DNA from: Opitutales bacterium UBA5694
Lineage (GTDB): Bacteria; Verrucomicrobiota; Verrucomicrobiia; Opitutales; Opitutaceae
Direction of reading: 5' to 3'
Assembly: GCA_002420185.1 (NCBI GenBank)
Contig: DIHO01000006.1
Span: 121,007-185,006 of the forward strand
Length of the DNA stretch: 64,000 nucleotides
The position numbers and the translations under genes were made by a program. Under the pieces are notes generated by a model. It searched no databases and was not told the origin of the DNA. It worked only from the letters and a program-made list of their open reading frames with translations. Position 1 is the stretch's first letter, and each line of letters opens with the position of its first letter. Below are positions 26,904-36,728 of this stretch, in pieces.

Positions 26904-29900
26904 ATGAAGAAACTCCTTGCCGCCAACCGTAGCGAAATTGCAGTCCGTATTTTTCGCAGCGCGACTGAAATGGGCTACCGCACCGTAGCGATCTACGCGA
27001 ATGAGGATCGCTTCGGAGTCCATCGCTTCAAAGCAGACGAAGCCTATCTAATTGGCCAAGGCAAAGGGCCAGTAGCCGCCTACCTCGACATTCCGAACAT
27101 CATCGATCTCGCCAAAGCAAAAAAGGTCGATCTCGTTCATCCGGGCTATGGCTTCCTCTCAGAAAATGCCCACTTCGCACGATCTTGCGAAGAGAACGGA
27201 ATCACCTTTGTCGGTCCCAATGCTGAGCTGCTTGAGCGGATGGGTGACAAGATTGAAGCCCGCAAAATCGCAGAAGGTGCCAATGTTCCCACGCTCCCGG
27301 GAACAACTGATCCAGTCGCAGATTCTTCAAAGGCGATTAAGATGGCACACAAAATTGGCTTTCCTCTTATCATTAAGGCAGCCTTTGGCGGAGGGGGTCG
27401 TGGAATGCGAGTCGTCGACGATCACAAAGACCTGAGATCGCTCCTTGAGGAAGCTCAGGGTGAAGCCGAACGCGCTTTCGGCAACTCAGCAGTATTTCTT
27501 GAACGCTACATCAAACGGGCCAAGCACATCGAGGTGCAGATACTCGGAGACAAGCAAGGGAACGTCGTCCATCTCCACGAGCGTGACTGCTCTGTACAAC
27601 GGCGCCACCAGAAGGTAGTGGAAGTCGCCCCATCCATTGGACTACCGGAGAAGACTCGACTCGAACTCTGCAAAGCTGCCGTCAAAATTGCTAAATCGAT
27701 CGGCTATTACAGTGCGGGTACTGTTGAGTTTCTTCTAGATGCTGATACCAACGAATGGTTCTTCATAGAGATGAACCCTCGTATCCAGGTTGAGCATACT
27801 GTTACCGAAGTCATAACCGGAATCGACATCGTACGTAGCCAGGTACTAATAGCCCAAGGGTACTCACTCTTCAGCGACGAGATTGGGATTCCTCAACAAG
27901 ACGATATACCGAGAAATGGCTATGCGATTCAGGCCCGTGTCACTACGGAAGATCCAGAACATAATTTCGCTCCTGACTATGGGAAGATCGTCAACTACAG
28001 AAGTGCCGCTGGCTTTGGCATTCGCTTGGATGGTGCCATGGGCGAAACGGGAGCGGTGATTACGCCTTTCTACGATTCTCTTTTGGTAAAGCTGACCGCA
28101 TCCGCCCGTACCTTCGACCTGGCCATTCAGCGAATGGACCGTGGTTTGAGAGAGATGCGCATACGCGGTGTCAAGACAAACATCCCATTTATTGAAAACG
28201 TCATTCACCACGACACTTTTAGGTCCGGAGAGGCGATCACTACTTTGATCGATACGACGCCAGAACTCTTCCAATTCCGTCGCAGACGCGACCGAGCGAC
28301 CAAGCTCCTAAACTTACTCGGAGAAACGATTGTAAACGGGAATCCTCAGGTAAAGAACCGTCCAGTTCCCTCAATGAGTCTCCCGGTCATTCCTCCCGCC
28401 TACGATCCAAAGGCCCCAAAACCCGAAGGAACCCGCGACTATCTTTTGAAACACGGGCCGGAAGAATTCGCCGAGTGGACTCGCAAACAGACCAGACTTT
28501 TGATTACCGACACGACGCTACGGGATGCCCACCAGTCGCTTCTTGCCGCTCGTTTGCGGACTTTCGACATGCTCCGTGTAGCTGACAGCATTGCCCAACA
28601 CGCCCACAACCTCTACAGCCTCGAGTGCTGGGGTGGTGCGACATTCGACACTTGCATGCGCTTTTTGCAGGAAGATCCATTCAAGCGACTGCGGGATCTC
28701 AGGGAGAAAATCCCCAATGTATGTTTTCAGATGCTTCTACGCGGTGCCAATGGCGTAGGGTATTCAAATTATCCCGACAATGTAATCCAAGGTTTCGTAA
28801 AACACTCCGCTGAAGCCGGCATGGATATATTCCGGATTTTCGACTCGCTCAATTACCTGCCCAATCTAAAGGTTGCAATGGAAGCGGTGCGAAAAGATAC
28901 TGGAGCGATTTGCGAGGCCACCGTTTGCTACACTGGTGACATTCTAGATTCCGATCGCGATAAATACACCTTGGAGTACTATGTCTCTTTCGCCAAGGAG
29001 CTTGAGAACATGGGGGCACACACCCTGGCACTCAAAGACATGTCTGGTCTTTGCCACCCCAAAGCAGCCTACAAATTAATCAAAGCTTTACGCTCGGAGA
29101 TATCTATTCCTGTACACTTCCACACCCACGACACCAGTGGTATCGCCTCGGCATCAATCGTTAAAGCCGCTGAAGCCGGCGTCGATATCGTGGACCTTTC
29201 AATCGCGTCCCTGTCCGGTCTCACTGCACAAGCGAACCTGAATTCGATCGTAAAGGCTTTCGTCGGCGACAAGCGGGACACTCGGCTCAATCAACAGTAC
29301 CTGGATCAACTTTCTATCTATTGGGAGGCAGTTCGCCAATTCTATGAGCCTTTTGATACCAGCCCCAAATTTGGCACCGCGGAGGTATATGGACACGAAA
29401 TGCCAGGAGGACAATACACAAACCTACGCGAGCAAGCGCGAGCTCTTGGATTGGGAGCCCGCTGGACCGAGGTCGTTCGTTACTACGAAGAGGTTAACCA
29501 AATTCTTGGGGACATCGTAAAGGTGACCCCTAGCAGTAAAGTAGTGGGCGATCTAGCGATGTTCCTTCTCACCAAAGGTGTAGAGCCCAAAGACATGGTG
29601 AACCTGCCGGAAGGAACTTCATTCCCCGAGTCGGTCGTGGACATGCTCTCCGGCGGCCTAGGTCAACCTATGGGCGGCTGGCCTAAGGCGGTACAGAAAG
29701 TCGTGCTTGGAAACCGCAAGGCTCACAAAGGCCGTCCTGGTGCCCGTGCTCCCAAGGTAGACCTCGACAAAGTGAGAGAAGAAGTTACTGCCATCACGAA
29801 GCGCAAGTGCACCGACGATGAACTCTGGGGGTACCTTATGTACCCAGATGTATTCAAAAGCCTCGTATCCTCGATAAGGAAATTCGGACAAGCATCCGGT

Positions 29901-30341
29901 CTCCCGACACCGGCTTTCTTTTATGGGCTAAAGCCGGGTGAGGAAATATCCGTCGAAATCGAGGAAGGTAAGACCCTCATCGTCAAACTAATATATGTGC
30001 GTGAGCCCAACGACGATGGAGAGCGCATTTTAACGTTCGAACTCAACGGTAAAGCCCGTGAATGCGTTATCACGGATACGTCCATCACCATTGAATCGAA
30101 GCGACGCGATAAGGCAGACTCTGCGGACTCTAAACAGATCGGTGCACCGATACCCGCCATGGTAAGCAGTCTTTCTGTAACAGTGGGTACCAAAGTAGCG
30201 AAGGGCGACAAACTCGCGATTCTGGAAGCTATGAAAATGCAGACAACCGTATACGCCCAGGAAGACGGGGTAATCGACCAGATCGCTGTCCAAGTGGGCG
30301 ATCAAGTGGAAAGCAAAGACTTGCTCATCACTTTGCGATAA
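26904..30341 (+). CDS. pyc: Pyruvate carboxylase
   Basis: ATP-dependent carboxylation of pyruvate to oxaloacetate, an anaplerotic step. Starting at ATG 26904 (MKKLLAANRSEIAVRIF) gives 1145 residues, the normal length of a single-chain enzyme; the upstream 20 codons do not resemble the family. Domains in order are biotin carboxylase (about 1-450, with the ATP-grasp GGGGRGMRVV loop and EMNPRIQVEHTVTE), carboxyltransferase TIM barrel (about 515-800, with TTLRDAHQSLLA and the metal-binding HFHTHDTSG), the conserved PYC_OADA segment, and the biotinyl domain with EAMKM near the end (Lys about 1111). Oxaloacetate decarboxylase-type fusions are excluded by the biotin carboxylase domain. Cytoplasmic. 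Confidence 0.97.
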   Translation: MKKLLAANRSEIAVRIFRSATEMGYRTVAIYANEDRFGVHRFKADEAYLIGQGKGPVAAYLDIPNIIDLAKAKKVDLVHPGYGFLSENAHFARSCEENGITFVGPNAELLERMGDKIEARKIAEGANVPTLPGTTDPVADSSKAIKMAHKIGFPLIIKAAFGGGGRGMRVVDDHKDLRSLLEEAQGEAERAFGNSAVFLERYIKRAKHIEVQILGDKQGNVVHLHERDCSVQRRHQKVVEVAPSIGLPEKTRLELCKAAVKIAKSIGYYSAGTVEFLLDADTNEWFFIEMNPRIQVEHTVTEVITGIDIVRSQVLIAQGYSLFSDEIGIPQQDDIPRNGYAIQARVTTEDPEHNFAPDYGKIVNYRSAAGFGIRLDGAMGETGAVITPFYDSLLVKLTASARTFDLAIQRMDRGLREMRIRGVKTNIPFIENVIHHDTFRSGEAITTLIDTTPELFQFRRRRDRATKLLNLLGETIVNGNPQVKNRPVPSMSLPVIPPAYDPKAPKPEGTRDYLLKHGPEEFAEWTRKQTRLLITDTTLRDAHQSLLAARLRTFDMLRVADSIAQHAHNLYSLECWGGATFDTCMRFLQEDPFKRLRDLREKIPNVCFQMLLRGANGVGYSNYPDNVIQGFVKHSAEAGMDIFRIFDSLNYLPNLKVAMEAVRKDTGAICEATVCYTGDILDSDRDKYTLEYYVSFAKELENMGAHTLALKDMSGLCHPKAAYKLIKALRSEISIPVHFHTHDTSGIASASIVKAAEAGVDIVDLSIASLSGLTAQANLNSIVKAFVGDKRDTRLNQQYLDQLSIYWEAVRQFYEPFDTSPKFGTAEVYGHEMPGGQYTNLREQARALGLGARWTEVVRYYEEVNQILGDIVKVTPSSKVVGDLAMFLLTKGVEPKDMVNLPEGTSFPESVVDMLSGGLGQPMGGWPKAVQKVVLGNRKAHKGRPGARAPKVDLDKVREEVTAITKRKCTDDELWGYLMYPDVFKSLVSSIRKFGQASGLPTPAFFYGLKPGEEISVEIEEGKTLIVKLIYVREPNDDGERILTFELNGKARECVITDTSITIESKRRDKADSADSKQIGAPIPAMVSSLSVTVGTKVAKGDKLAILEAMKMQTTVYAQEDGVIDQIAVQVGDQVESKDLLITLR

Positions 30342-30469
30342 TTTGGCTCTTTCGACAACAGTTCAAATAAATGCCCGTGGGCACTTTTGATTATTTCATA
30401 GGCATTCGCTAAAGATTGACCTTATAGCCCGATAGATCAGCTTTTAAACAGGGCCGTAGTTCGCCCTAA

Positions 30470-31843
30470 ATGAATTATTCAATGAAAAGCCGTATTCGAA
30501 CTTCCTTACTCTTTCTAATCTTTGGTTTATTCTCAACTGTAACCCCCGCGGCTGACAAACCTAACGTCGTTCTTCTGCTGAGTGACGACCAAGCCTGGAA
30601 TGACTACGCGTTCATGGGACACCCCCACGTCCGTACGCCACACATCGACAAACTCGCGACCGAGAGCATCGTCTTCCCTCGCGGGTATGTACCCACCGCG
30701 TTGTGCCGTCCTTCCTTAATGACTTTAGTTACCGGACACTACGCGCATCGCCACGGCGTAACCGGAAACGACCCGTCTCCCAAATACGCGGAAAAGGACT
30801 CCGCTCTCTACAACGCTCGTAGAGCCCAACTCATCTCATATATTGATGGATTCGATACGCTTCCCGAACTTCTAGGAGAGCAAGGATACCTGAGCCATCA
30901 AAGCGGTAAGTGGTGGGAGGGCAACTATGCTCGAGGCGGATTCACTCACGGCATGACTCGAGGCTTTCCCCATCCCGGCGGTCGGCATGGCGATGATGGA
31001 CTGAAAATTGGCCGGGAAGGATTAAAAGAGTGTTTCGACTTCATCGATTTAGCAGCCGAGGAGGATAAACCTTTCTACATGTGGTATGCCGCCTTTCTAC
31101 CGCACACGCCCCACAACCCTCCGGCGAGACTTTTGGACAAATACAAAGACGACCACCCCCTTACCATTGCGAAGTACTATGCGATGATCGAGTGGTGGGA
31201 CGAGACCTGCGGCGACTTAGTGGGCTATCTAGAGAAGAAGGGTATCCGCGACAACACACTCATTGTCTACGTGGGCGATAATGGCTGGATTCAGCACCCC
31301 GAAAGGAATGGGTATGATGCTCGTTCAAAGCAGACCCCTTACGAAGGTGGTATCCGACAACCGACTCTTTACTCTTGGCCTGGCACATTTGAGCCTGAAT
31401 TTCGCGATGAACTCGTGAGCAGTATTGATATTTTCCCGACTGTACTTGCGGCAGCAGGAGCAAGGCAACCTTCTATACCTGTCCCCGGACACAATCTCCT
31501 AGACTACATGAAATCCGGTTTAAAAATTGAGCGCAAGGCTATTTATGGAGAAAGCTTTGCCCACGATATCACCGACATCGAAAACCCTGAGGCTTCTCTT
31601 CTCTTCCGTTGGTGTATCGAAGGAAAATGGAAACTTCTTCTCACCTATGACGGTGAAGTAAACCGATACAAAACCACCCACCCGAGAGATGAGAAACGCC
31701 CGCAGCTTTTTGACTTGATAGCGGATCCTCACGAAAAGACAAACCTCGCCGGCAGGCACCCGATAGTCGTTGCCCGCATGGCGAAACTGATAAAGGAATG
31801 GTATCCAGTCAAAGAGCGCAAGGTTCTGACTGAATACAAATAG
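30470..31843 (+). CDS. S1-fold sulfatase with atypical CRPSL active-site motif
   Basis: A 457-residue exported protein with signal peptide (SLLFLIFGLFSTVTPAA). The fold is that of S1 sulfatases: NVVLLLSDDQAWND at the N-terminus with metal Asp residues, GKWWEGN and YVGDNGWIQHP later. The maturation motif reads C79-R-P-S-L83, so the Arg of canonical CxPxR is replaced by Leu, while TLVTGHYAHRHGVTGN after it is normal. From memory, CRPSL-type sulfatases recur in planctomycetes and verrucomicrobia, so this may be a natural subgroup rather than damage. Whether FGE modifies it is uncertain. MNYS or the Met five codons in (30482) could be the start. It begins 128 bases after pyruvate carboxylase. Confidence 0.88.
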   Translation: MNYSMKSRIRTSLLFLIFGLFSTVTPAADKPNVVLLLSDDQAWNDYAFMGHPHVRTPHIDKLATESIVFPRGYVPTALCRPSLMTLVTGHYAHRHGVTGNDPSPKYAEKDSALYNARRAQLISYIDGFDTLPELLGEQGYLSHQSGKWWEGNYARGGFTHGMTRGFPHPGGRHGDDGLKIGREGLKECFDFIDLAAEEDKPFYMWYAAFLPHTPHNPPARLLDKYKDDHPLTIAKYYAMIEWWDETCGDLVGYLEKKGIRDNTLIVYVGDNGWIQHPERNGYDARSKQTPYEGGIRQPTLYSWPGTFEPEFRDELVSSIDIFPTVLAAAGARQPSIPVPGHNLLDYMKSGLKIERKAIYGESFAHDITDIENPEASLLFRWCIEGKWKLLLTYDGEVNRYKTTHPRDEKRPQLFDLIADPHEKTNLAGRHPIVVARMAKLIKEWYPVKERKVLTEYK

Positions 31844-31942
31844 GTAAGGACTTCAGCTTGAGTCCAATCCCCTTTCCCAATAACTTTCAAGTTACCGGGC
31901 CCTCTCCTAGCAACCTCAATAAAATCGTCGAATAGGCTCACA

Positions 31943-31969
31943 GCCTGTTTTGATAATCATTAAACAGGC
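31943..31969. promoter_or_regulatory. Inverted repeat GCCTGTTT-N11-AAACAGGC
   Basis: A perfect 8-base inverted repeat with an 11-base AT-rich spacer, in the middle of the 217-base gap between a sulfatase and the beta-propeller gene. No T-run follows on either strand, so it looks more like an operator than a terminator. AAACAGG also occurs just upstream of the sulfatase at 30470 (about 30446-30452), as a single half-site only. Confidence 0.35.
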
Positions 31970-32060
31970 AGGATGCCGGCACCACTTTAAATCGGCAATC
32001 GGGGATCACCCGCTACCATATTCAACTAAATCTATCCGCTTATTTCTTTTCCATTGCATT

Positions 32061-33326
32061 ATGAAACGATTAGCCCCCTACCTCCTTTTTCTAGCGATCC
32101 CTGCAATAATCCTCCCGAACGAGGCCTCCGAAAAACTAAAAGTCGAGCAGATCACGCATGGAAAGAAGCATACTTTTTTTGGATATATTGGACACGTTCA
32201 GAATATCCCCTGGAACGGAAACGAACGGTTTATCGTTGCCCTGCAATCAACCTTCCATGACCACCTCCCCGGAAAAGGCGAGCCGGCTGACGTGGTTTTG
32301 ATCGATACTCACAACAACTACGCCATAGAGATTCTTGAGCAGACGCAAGGCTGGAATCCCCAGCAAGGGACCATGTTCTACTGGAATCCCGATGCTCTCG
32401 ATTCACAGTTCTTCTTCAATGATCGAAATCCCGAAACGGGCAAGGTGTTCACAGTTCTCTACGACATCGAAAAACGAAAACGCGTCAAAGAATTTCAGTC
32501 TCGCAAACAACCGGTGGGAAATAGTGGCGTGAAACAAACGGGAGGGGCATTCGCAGCAATCAACTATGCCCGAATGGCCCGTTTACGACCCGTAACCGGC
32601 TACAAAGATGCTTACGACTGGACTGTAGGCATCAAGCACCCCAAGGACGATGGAATCTTTCTCATCGATTCAAGAACGGGCCGACAGTCACTCCTTGTCT
32701 CCTTTGAGCAGATGGCAGCGGAGATTCGAAAAACCGAACCGCATATTGACGACCTTGCGTTATTTATCAACCACACCCTTTGGAATCGTGACGGAGATCG
32801 TATTTTCTTTTTCGCCCGAGCGGGTTGGCGAAGTAGCATCAATAAAAACAAGCACCCTCGTATCAATGCCCCTTTCGTGATAAATCCTGATGGAACCGGA
32901 CTGAAGCGATTAAAACACTTCTTCGGCGGCCACCCTGAATGGGACTTCGGCCATCGTATGATCGGCGCGATGGATACGCGTCAGATAATTTACGATGTAG
33001 ACCAAGATCTAGTTGTTGGACAGATTGGCGACAACAACGCGTTTCCTGATCCCGAAGGAGACATCAGCCTATCTCCCCAGGGCGACTGGTTTGTCAACGG
33101 ACACAAGGACAAGGTACAGAAAATTAATTCCTACAATTTCTATCGACGCTCAGATGGAAGACTGATCCGCTCCCAGGGCTTTGGTATCGAAAACTGGATT
33201 TCAGGCGATCTTCGCCAAGACCCCTCCCCCGCCTGGAATCGAAGTGGCACCAAAATTCTCGTGCCTGGGCTGGTCGGGCAAGGTGAAAACACCACCCGCC
33301 AACTTTTTATAATATCGCTCCCTTAG
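32061..33326 (+). CDS. Exported beta-propeller protein (TolB/oligogalacturonate-lyase-like)
   Basis: About 421 residues from ATG 32061; the frame is open for 37 more codons upstream but that part is not protein-like. The signal peptide is LAPYLLFLAIPAIILPNEAS. The body has repeated WD/TolB-like blades, such as MFYWNPDALDSQFFFNDRNP, DDGIFLIDSRTG and SPAWNRSGTKILVPG. The overall pattern resembles oligogalacturonate lyase (PL22) and TolB-like propellers, but I cannot confirm metal-binding His/Gln residues, so lyase activity is speculative. It lies between two sulfatases and a DUF3500 gene, all exported, consistent with a polysaccharide role. Confidence 0.72.
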   Translation: MKRLAPYLLFLAIPAIILPNEASEKLKVEQITHGKKHTFFGYIGHVQNIPWNGNERFIVALQSTFHDHLPGKGEPADVVLIDTHNNYAIEILEQTQGWNPQQGTMFYWNPDALDSQFFFNDRNPETGKVFTVLYDIEKRKRVKEFQSRKQPVGNSGVKQTGGAFAAINYARMARLRPVTGYKDAYDWTVGIKHPKDDGIFLIDSRTGRQSLLVSFEQMAAEIRKTEPHIDDLALFINHTLWNRDGDRIFFFARAGWRSSINKNKHPRINAPFVINPDGTGLKRLKHFFGGHPEWDFGHRMIGAMDTRQIIYDVDQDLVVGQIGDNNAFPDPEGDISLSPQGDWFVNGHKDKVQKINSYNFYRRSDGRLIRSQGFGIENWISGDLRQDPSPAWNRSGTKILVPGLVGQGENTTRQLFIISLP

Positions 33327-33500
33327 GATCTGTAATAAAATAGCTCATTACTTCAGCCTGATCATCCTTATACTATTTTAGTTCTGAGTATTCGACCGGA
33401 AAAGAACGACTTTGCAATCAGGCTACAAAGCAGTGATGTTAGATTCCTCGCTCCCAATCCTTGCGTTCCGGAAAGTAATGTTCATCGTTATTTTACCCAA

Positions 33501-34529
33501 ATGAAAAACCGAACACTCCCCGTCGCGGCGTTTGCCCTCAGCCTCTCCAGTTTCTGTGCCTCTCTCCCGGCCGTCGAATCCGTTGTCCAAGACATGGAGA
33601 AAGCAGCCATCGCTTTTCTAGACTCACTAACGAAGGAACTGAAGGCGAGAGCCACCTTTCCCATGGAAGTCGAAGGCGAACGCACGAATTGGCATTTCGT
33701 GCCTATCACTGGGGAACGTAAAGGGGTCGATTTAAAAGATCTCAATTCCTTCCAGGAGGAAAAGCTTAGTGACCTTCTCAGCGCAAGCCTAAGTGCGATC
33801 GGTCACACCAAAGTAAAGAAAATCCAGGATAGTGAGTCGATTCTGTTCATTCTCGAGAAATCGGATCACCGGGATTCAGAACTCTATTACACCAGCATAT
33901 TCGGAAAGCCCTCCTCGGAAGGAGCTTGGGGATGGCGCTTCGAGGGACACCACCTATCGCTCAATTTCACAGTCGTTGATGGGAAACTACTCTCCACTAC
34001 TCCTAATTTTTGGGGAGCGAATCCTGCTAAAGTCCTTTCTGGTCCTCAAAAAGGGGCTCGTATCCTCAAAGAGGAGGAAGACTTAGCCCGGGCCTTCCTC
34101 CTTTCGCTCAACAGCAATCAACGCAAAAGAGCGGTGATTGCCAATAAAGCACCAAAAGATATTTACTCGAGTAACGATCCAAAAGTGTATCCGCTGGGAG
34201 ATGCTGGGATATCGGTCGCCGATCTAAACGCGAGACAAGTAAAAGGACTCAACCAGCTGATTGCCGTCTATTTGAATAATATGCCTTCCAAAGTCGCCAA
34301 GGAGCGACGAATGAAATTTGAAAAGGATGGAATGGACCGGGTTATTTTTGCTTGGGCGGGCAGTGCCGAGGTGGGAGAAGCTCATTATTACCGGATTCAA
34401 GGTCCCAACTTCCTCATTGAGTACGACAATATCCAAAATGGAGCCAATCACATCCATGCCGCCTGGCGCGACTTCGATGGGGACTTTGGGCGTGACATCA
34501 TATGGGAACACCACAAGCACAGTCACTGA
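33501..34529 (+). CDS. DUF3500 domain exported protein
   Basis: A 342-residue protein with a signal peptide (VAAFALSLSSFCASLPA) and a single DUF3500 domain over almost the whole chain. Recognisable family features are GVDLKDLNSFQEEKLSDLL, LYYTSIFGKPSSEGAWGWRF followed by EGHHLSLNFTV, the FWGANPAKV segment, and a C-terminal YRIQGPNFLIEYDN then NHIHAAWRDFDGDFG. Biochemical function is unknown; relatives are common in planctomycetes, verrucomicrobia and some actinobacteria. Several His, Glu and Asp residues near the C-terminus could bind metal. An inverted repeat (AGCCTGAT, 33355-33362, with ATCAGGCT, 33417-33424) lies in the gap upstream, with unknown role. Confidence 0.87.
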   Translation: MKNRTLPVAAFALSLSSFCASLPAVESVVQDMEKAAIAFLDSLTKELKARATFPMEVEGERTNWHFVPITGERKGVDLKDLNSFQEEKLSDLLSASLSAIGHTKVKKIQDSESILFILEKSDHRDSELYYTSIFGKPSSEGAWGWRFEGHHLSLNFTVVDGKLLSTTPNFWGANPAKVLSGPQKGARILKEEEDLARAFLLSLNSNQRKRAVIANKAPKDIYSSNDPKVYPLGDAGISVADLNARQVKGLNQLIAVYLNNMPSKVAKERRMKFEKDGMDRVIFAWAGSAEVGEAHYYRIQGPNFLIEYDNIQNGANHIHAAWRDFDGDFGRDIIWEHHKHSH

Positions 34530-34659
34530 TTTTCTAAATCATTTTTGGCATCATCGTCGGGGAGGCTGTAACTTGCTTCATACCGCGTTTTAGAGTCAAT
34601 TTATTAAAAACGCGGATCGCTGCAAGCGATGCCCCTAAAAGTTCTCTCATATCTCAATT

Positions 34660-34872
34660 ATGAACTCCCCAAATACCAACCTCCGTTCCTTTATAAATAC
34701 CCTCGGAGCCATCGCGGCAACTCCTTTAATCGGACATGACTATGGTCCAGACGCACCGCCCGTTCGATATCCCAAGCCGGACGTCATCTCCCTTTAGACG
34801 GGCTTTGGAAAGCATAAAATAGGGGCAAATCCTAACGAAACCATAAGAATTTCCAATTACTCAAATATATGA
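34660..34872 (+). pseudogene. N-terminal relic of an SMP-30/gluconolactonase-family gene
   Basis: ATG 34660 opens a frame reading SFINTLGAIAATPLIGHDYG (a twin-arginine-type or similar signal region) then PPVRYPKPDVISL, a TAG at 34795-34797, and GFGKHKIGANP. The PDVIxLDxxFxKYKIGN pattern is the usual beginning of exported SMP-30/gluconolactonase/LRE-like proteins. Everything after about residue 55 of such a protein is missing; the frame stops at 34870-34872, overlapping the start of the next sulfatase. A signal peptide plus the first mature strand therefore remain. The family assignment is from memory of the motif. Confidence 0.65.
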
Positions 34873-36254
34873 AAGTGTACAACTTATTGAATACTACTTC
34901 GATTTCGTTAATTTTGCTGTTCTTCGTATCGGGAGCCATCGCCGCCTCACCCAACTTCGTCGTCATACTCACAGACGACCAAAGCTGGGTAGGCAGTTCA
35001 CTTCAAATTAAGCCAGACGACCCACGCACGAAAAGCGACTACTTCAAGACCCCAAATATTGAAAGACTCGCCTTCATGGGCACAAGCTTCACCCAAGGTT
35101 ACTCTCCCGCTCCTTATTGTTGCCCCACGCGAAGAAGCATTCTCATCGGCCAGACTCCCGCCCGTCATATCTATCAGAAAGACCAGAGAAACTGGACATC
35201 TAACTACCGAAAACAACTGAGCATACCTCAAATGCTTAAACAGGCAAACCCAGCCTTTCGCACAGCCCACTTCGGGAAATGGGATATGCGTTTTGACGAT
35301 GTGACTCCCGAGGAGATGGGATACGATGTTAGCGATGGACTCACCGGCAATGAGACCGGCGGAGGCAAAGGCAGTGGAGGACCATCAGCGCAGGAGGATC
35401 CAAAGTTAATTTGGGGAATCACAGAACGGGCGGGAACGTTCATGGAGAACCAGACCAGTGCAGGTCATCCATTTTTCGTTCAGGTCTCTCACTACGCGAT
35501 GCACCTTGATATTTACTATTTAGAAGAGTCACTAAAAGAAGTAAGAAATTGGAAGAAGGGGAAGAAACATTCCATGCCCGAGTTTGCTGCTATGACCTCC
35601 GATGTAGATACTGGCATCGGTCTTCTTATTGACAAGATTCATGAGCTCGGGATTGAGAACGAGACTTATGTATTCTTCTTGTCAGACAACGGCGGGCGCA
35701 CGGGTATCCCTGGTCAGGAAGATCCCGAGATTCACCGAAATGACCCCCTTCGAGACGGGAAAGGCTCCGTCTATGAGGGTGGTGTTCGCGTCCCCTTTAT
35801 CGTGATCGGCCCAAACATAGATAATCAGGGTATCTCTCATGTTCCTGTAACCGGTCTCGATATACTACCAACTATCGCCGATTTAGTAGGCTACGGTAAG
35901 CCTCTTCCTCAGGCCCTCGATGGAGGTAGCCTCAAGAGCGTACTCATGAACGCTGGACGAGGCGAAGTGAAACGGAACAATCCTTTTTTAATTTTCCATC
36001 AGGCAGTCGCGCGAAGTGCAGAGAGCTCTCTCATTCTCGGCGACTACAAGCTCGTCAAAACCTGGGATACAAATCGGCTAGAACTTTTTGATCTTTCAAA
36101 AGACATTGGCGAAGCCAAAGATCTCTCGAAACAAAAAGAGGATAAAACAAATGAACTTCACCATCTATTAGTCAATTTCCTTGAAGAAGTTGGAGCCGAA
36201 ACTCGCAAAGTTGGTTCTAAAGCGGAAGTCTACAAAAACGCCACACCGCTCTAG
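34869..36254 (+). CDS. S1 family sulfatase with CCPTR active site
   Basis: A 461-residue exported sulfatase with signal peptide (SLILLFFVSGAIAAS). VVILTDDQSW gives the first two metal ligands. The maturation motif is C84-C-P-T-R88, a canonical CxPxR in which x is a second Cys; Cys84 would become formylglycine. FGKWDM and FFLSDNGGRTG complete the active-site region. The CCPTRRSILIGQ form is one I associate with a recurrent S1 subgroup in marine bacteria. The start at 34869 overlaps the end of the SMP-30 relic frame. The substrate is unknown; the FGE at 10.2 kb should activate it. Confidence 0.93.
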   Translation: MKVYNLLNTTSISLILLFFVSGAIAASPNFVVILTDDQSWVGSSLQIKPDDPRTKSDYFKTPNIERLAFMGTSFTQGYSPAPYCCPTRRSILIGQTPARHIYQKDQRNWTSNYRKQLSIPQMLKQANPAFRTAHFGKWDMRFDDVTPEEMGYDVSDGLTGNETGGGKGSGGPSAQEDPKLIWGITERAGTFMENQTSAGHPFFVQVSHYAMHLDIYYLEESLKEVRNWKKGKKHSMPEFAAMTSDVDTGIGLLIDKIHELGIENETYVFFLSDNGGRTGIPGQEDPEIHRNDPLRDGKGSVYEGGVRVPFIVIGPNIDNQGISHVPVTGLDILPTIADLVGYGKPLPQALDGGSLKSVLMNAGRGEVKRNNPFLIFHQAVARSAESSLILGDYKLVKTWDTNRLELFDLSKDIGEAKDLSKQKEDKTNELHHLLVNFLEEVGAETRKVGSKAEVYKNATPL

Positions 36255-36728
36255 CTAACGTAGTTCGTTTGATGTACCGATTACCCAATATCGCAATCCA
36301 GCGGTGTAAGATTAAACACGAAAATCGTTCTTCATCATTCACACAAGCAAAGTTTAACAAATCTGGAAGGACGGATGACCGCACATCGGTATTCTTGTGA
36401 AATCGATTGATCCAGTTCATTCGGAAGTGCTCAGCCAGATGTGCTTTGATTTCCTCTGGTACGATCTCGAACAAAGGAAAAAAAGCCTTGGAATCTTTTC
36501 GAATCTTGCTCGGGCGACTCGCGTGGGCGACGTCGATATTATCGCCCTTCCCAACTAACCAGACCTTCTAACCACAAACAATCGGATACAGCCGATAACT
36601 GCAGCTGGAAACTAGGGGCGACCAGGCGAGGCAACTCTATTTTAGCAAAGCGGTCTCCGCAACCGTCTCCGCCGAGGCTAAGACCGTCACTAGCGAAGCT
36701 CCTACGGATCTTAGTTCTTACCGATCTA
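36255..36728 (-). other. Gap with possible gene relic
   Basis: No intact gene in 474 bases. On the minus strand, from about 36570 down to about 36350, one frame reads LVGKGDNIDVAHASRPSKIR, then AFFPLFEIVPEEIKAHLAEH and FRMNWINRFHKNTDVRSS, before drifting into random sequence. This has the composition of a genuine protein but begins after a stop and has no start codon. I cannot assign a family. It would be the tail or middle of a decayed gene upstream of nothing intact. Confidence 0.4.

Noticed and set aside
10199..36254. A single dedicated sulfated-polysaccharide utilisation locus
   Set aside because: Sulfatases, FGE, propeller and glycosidase are spread over 26 kb among unrelated housekeeping genes on both strands; there is no SusCD pair or contiguous operon, so I treat them as dispersed parts.
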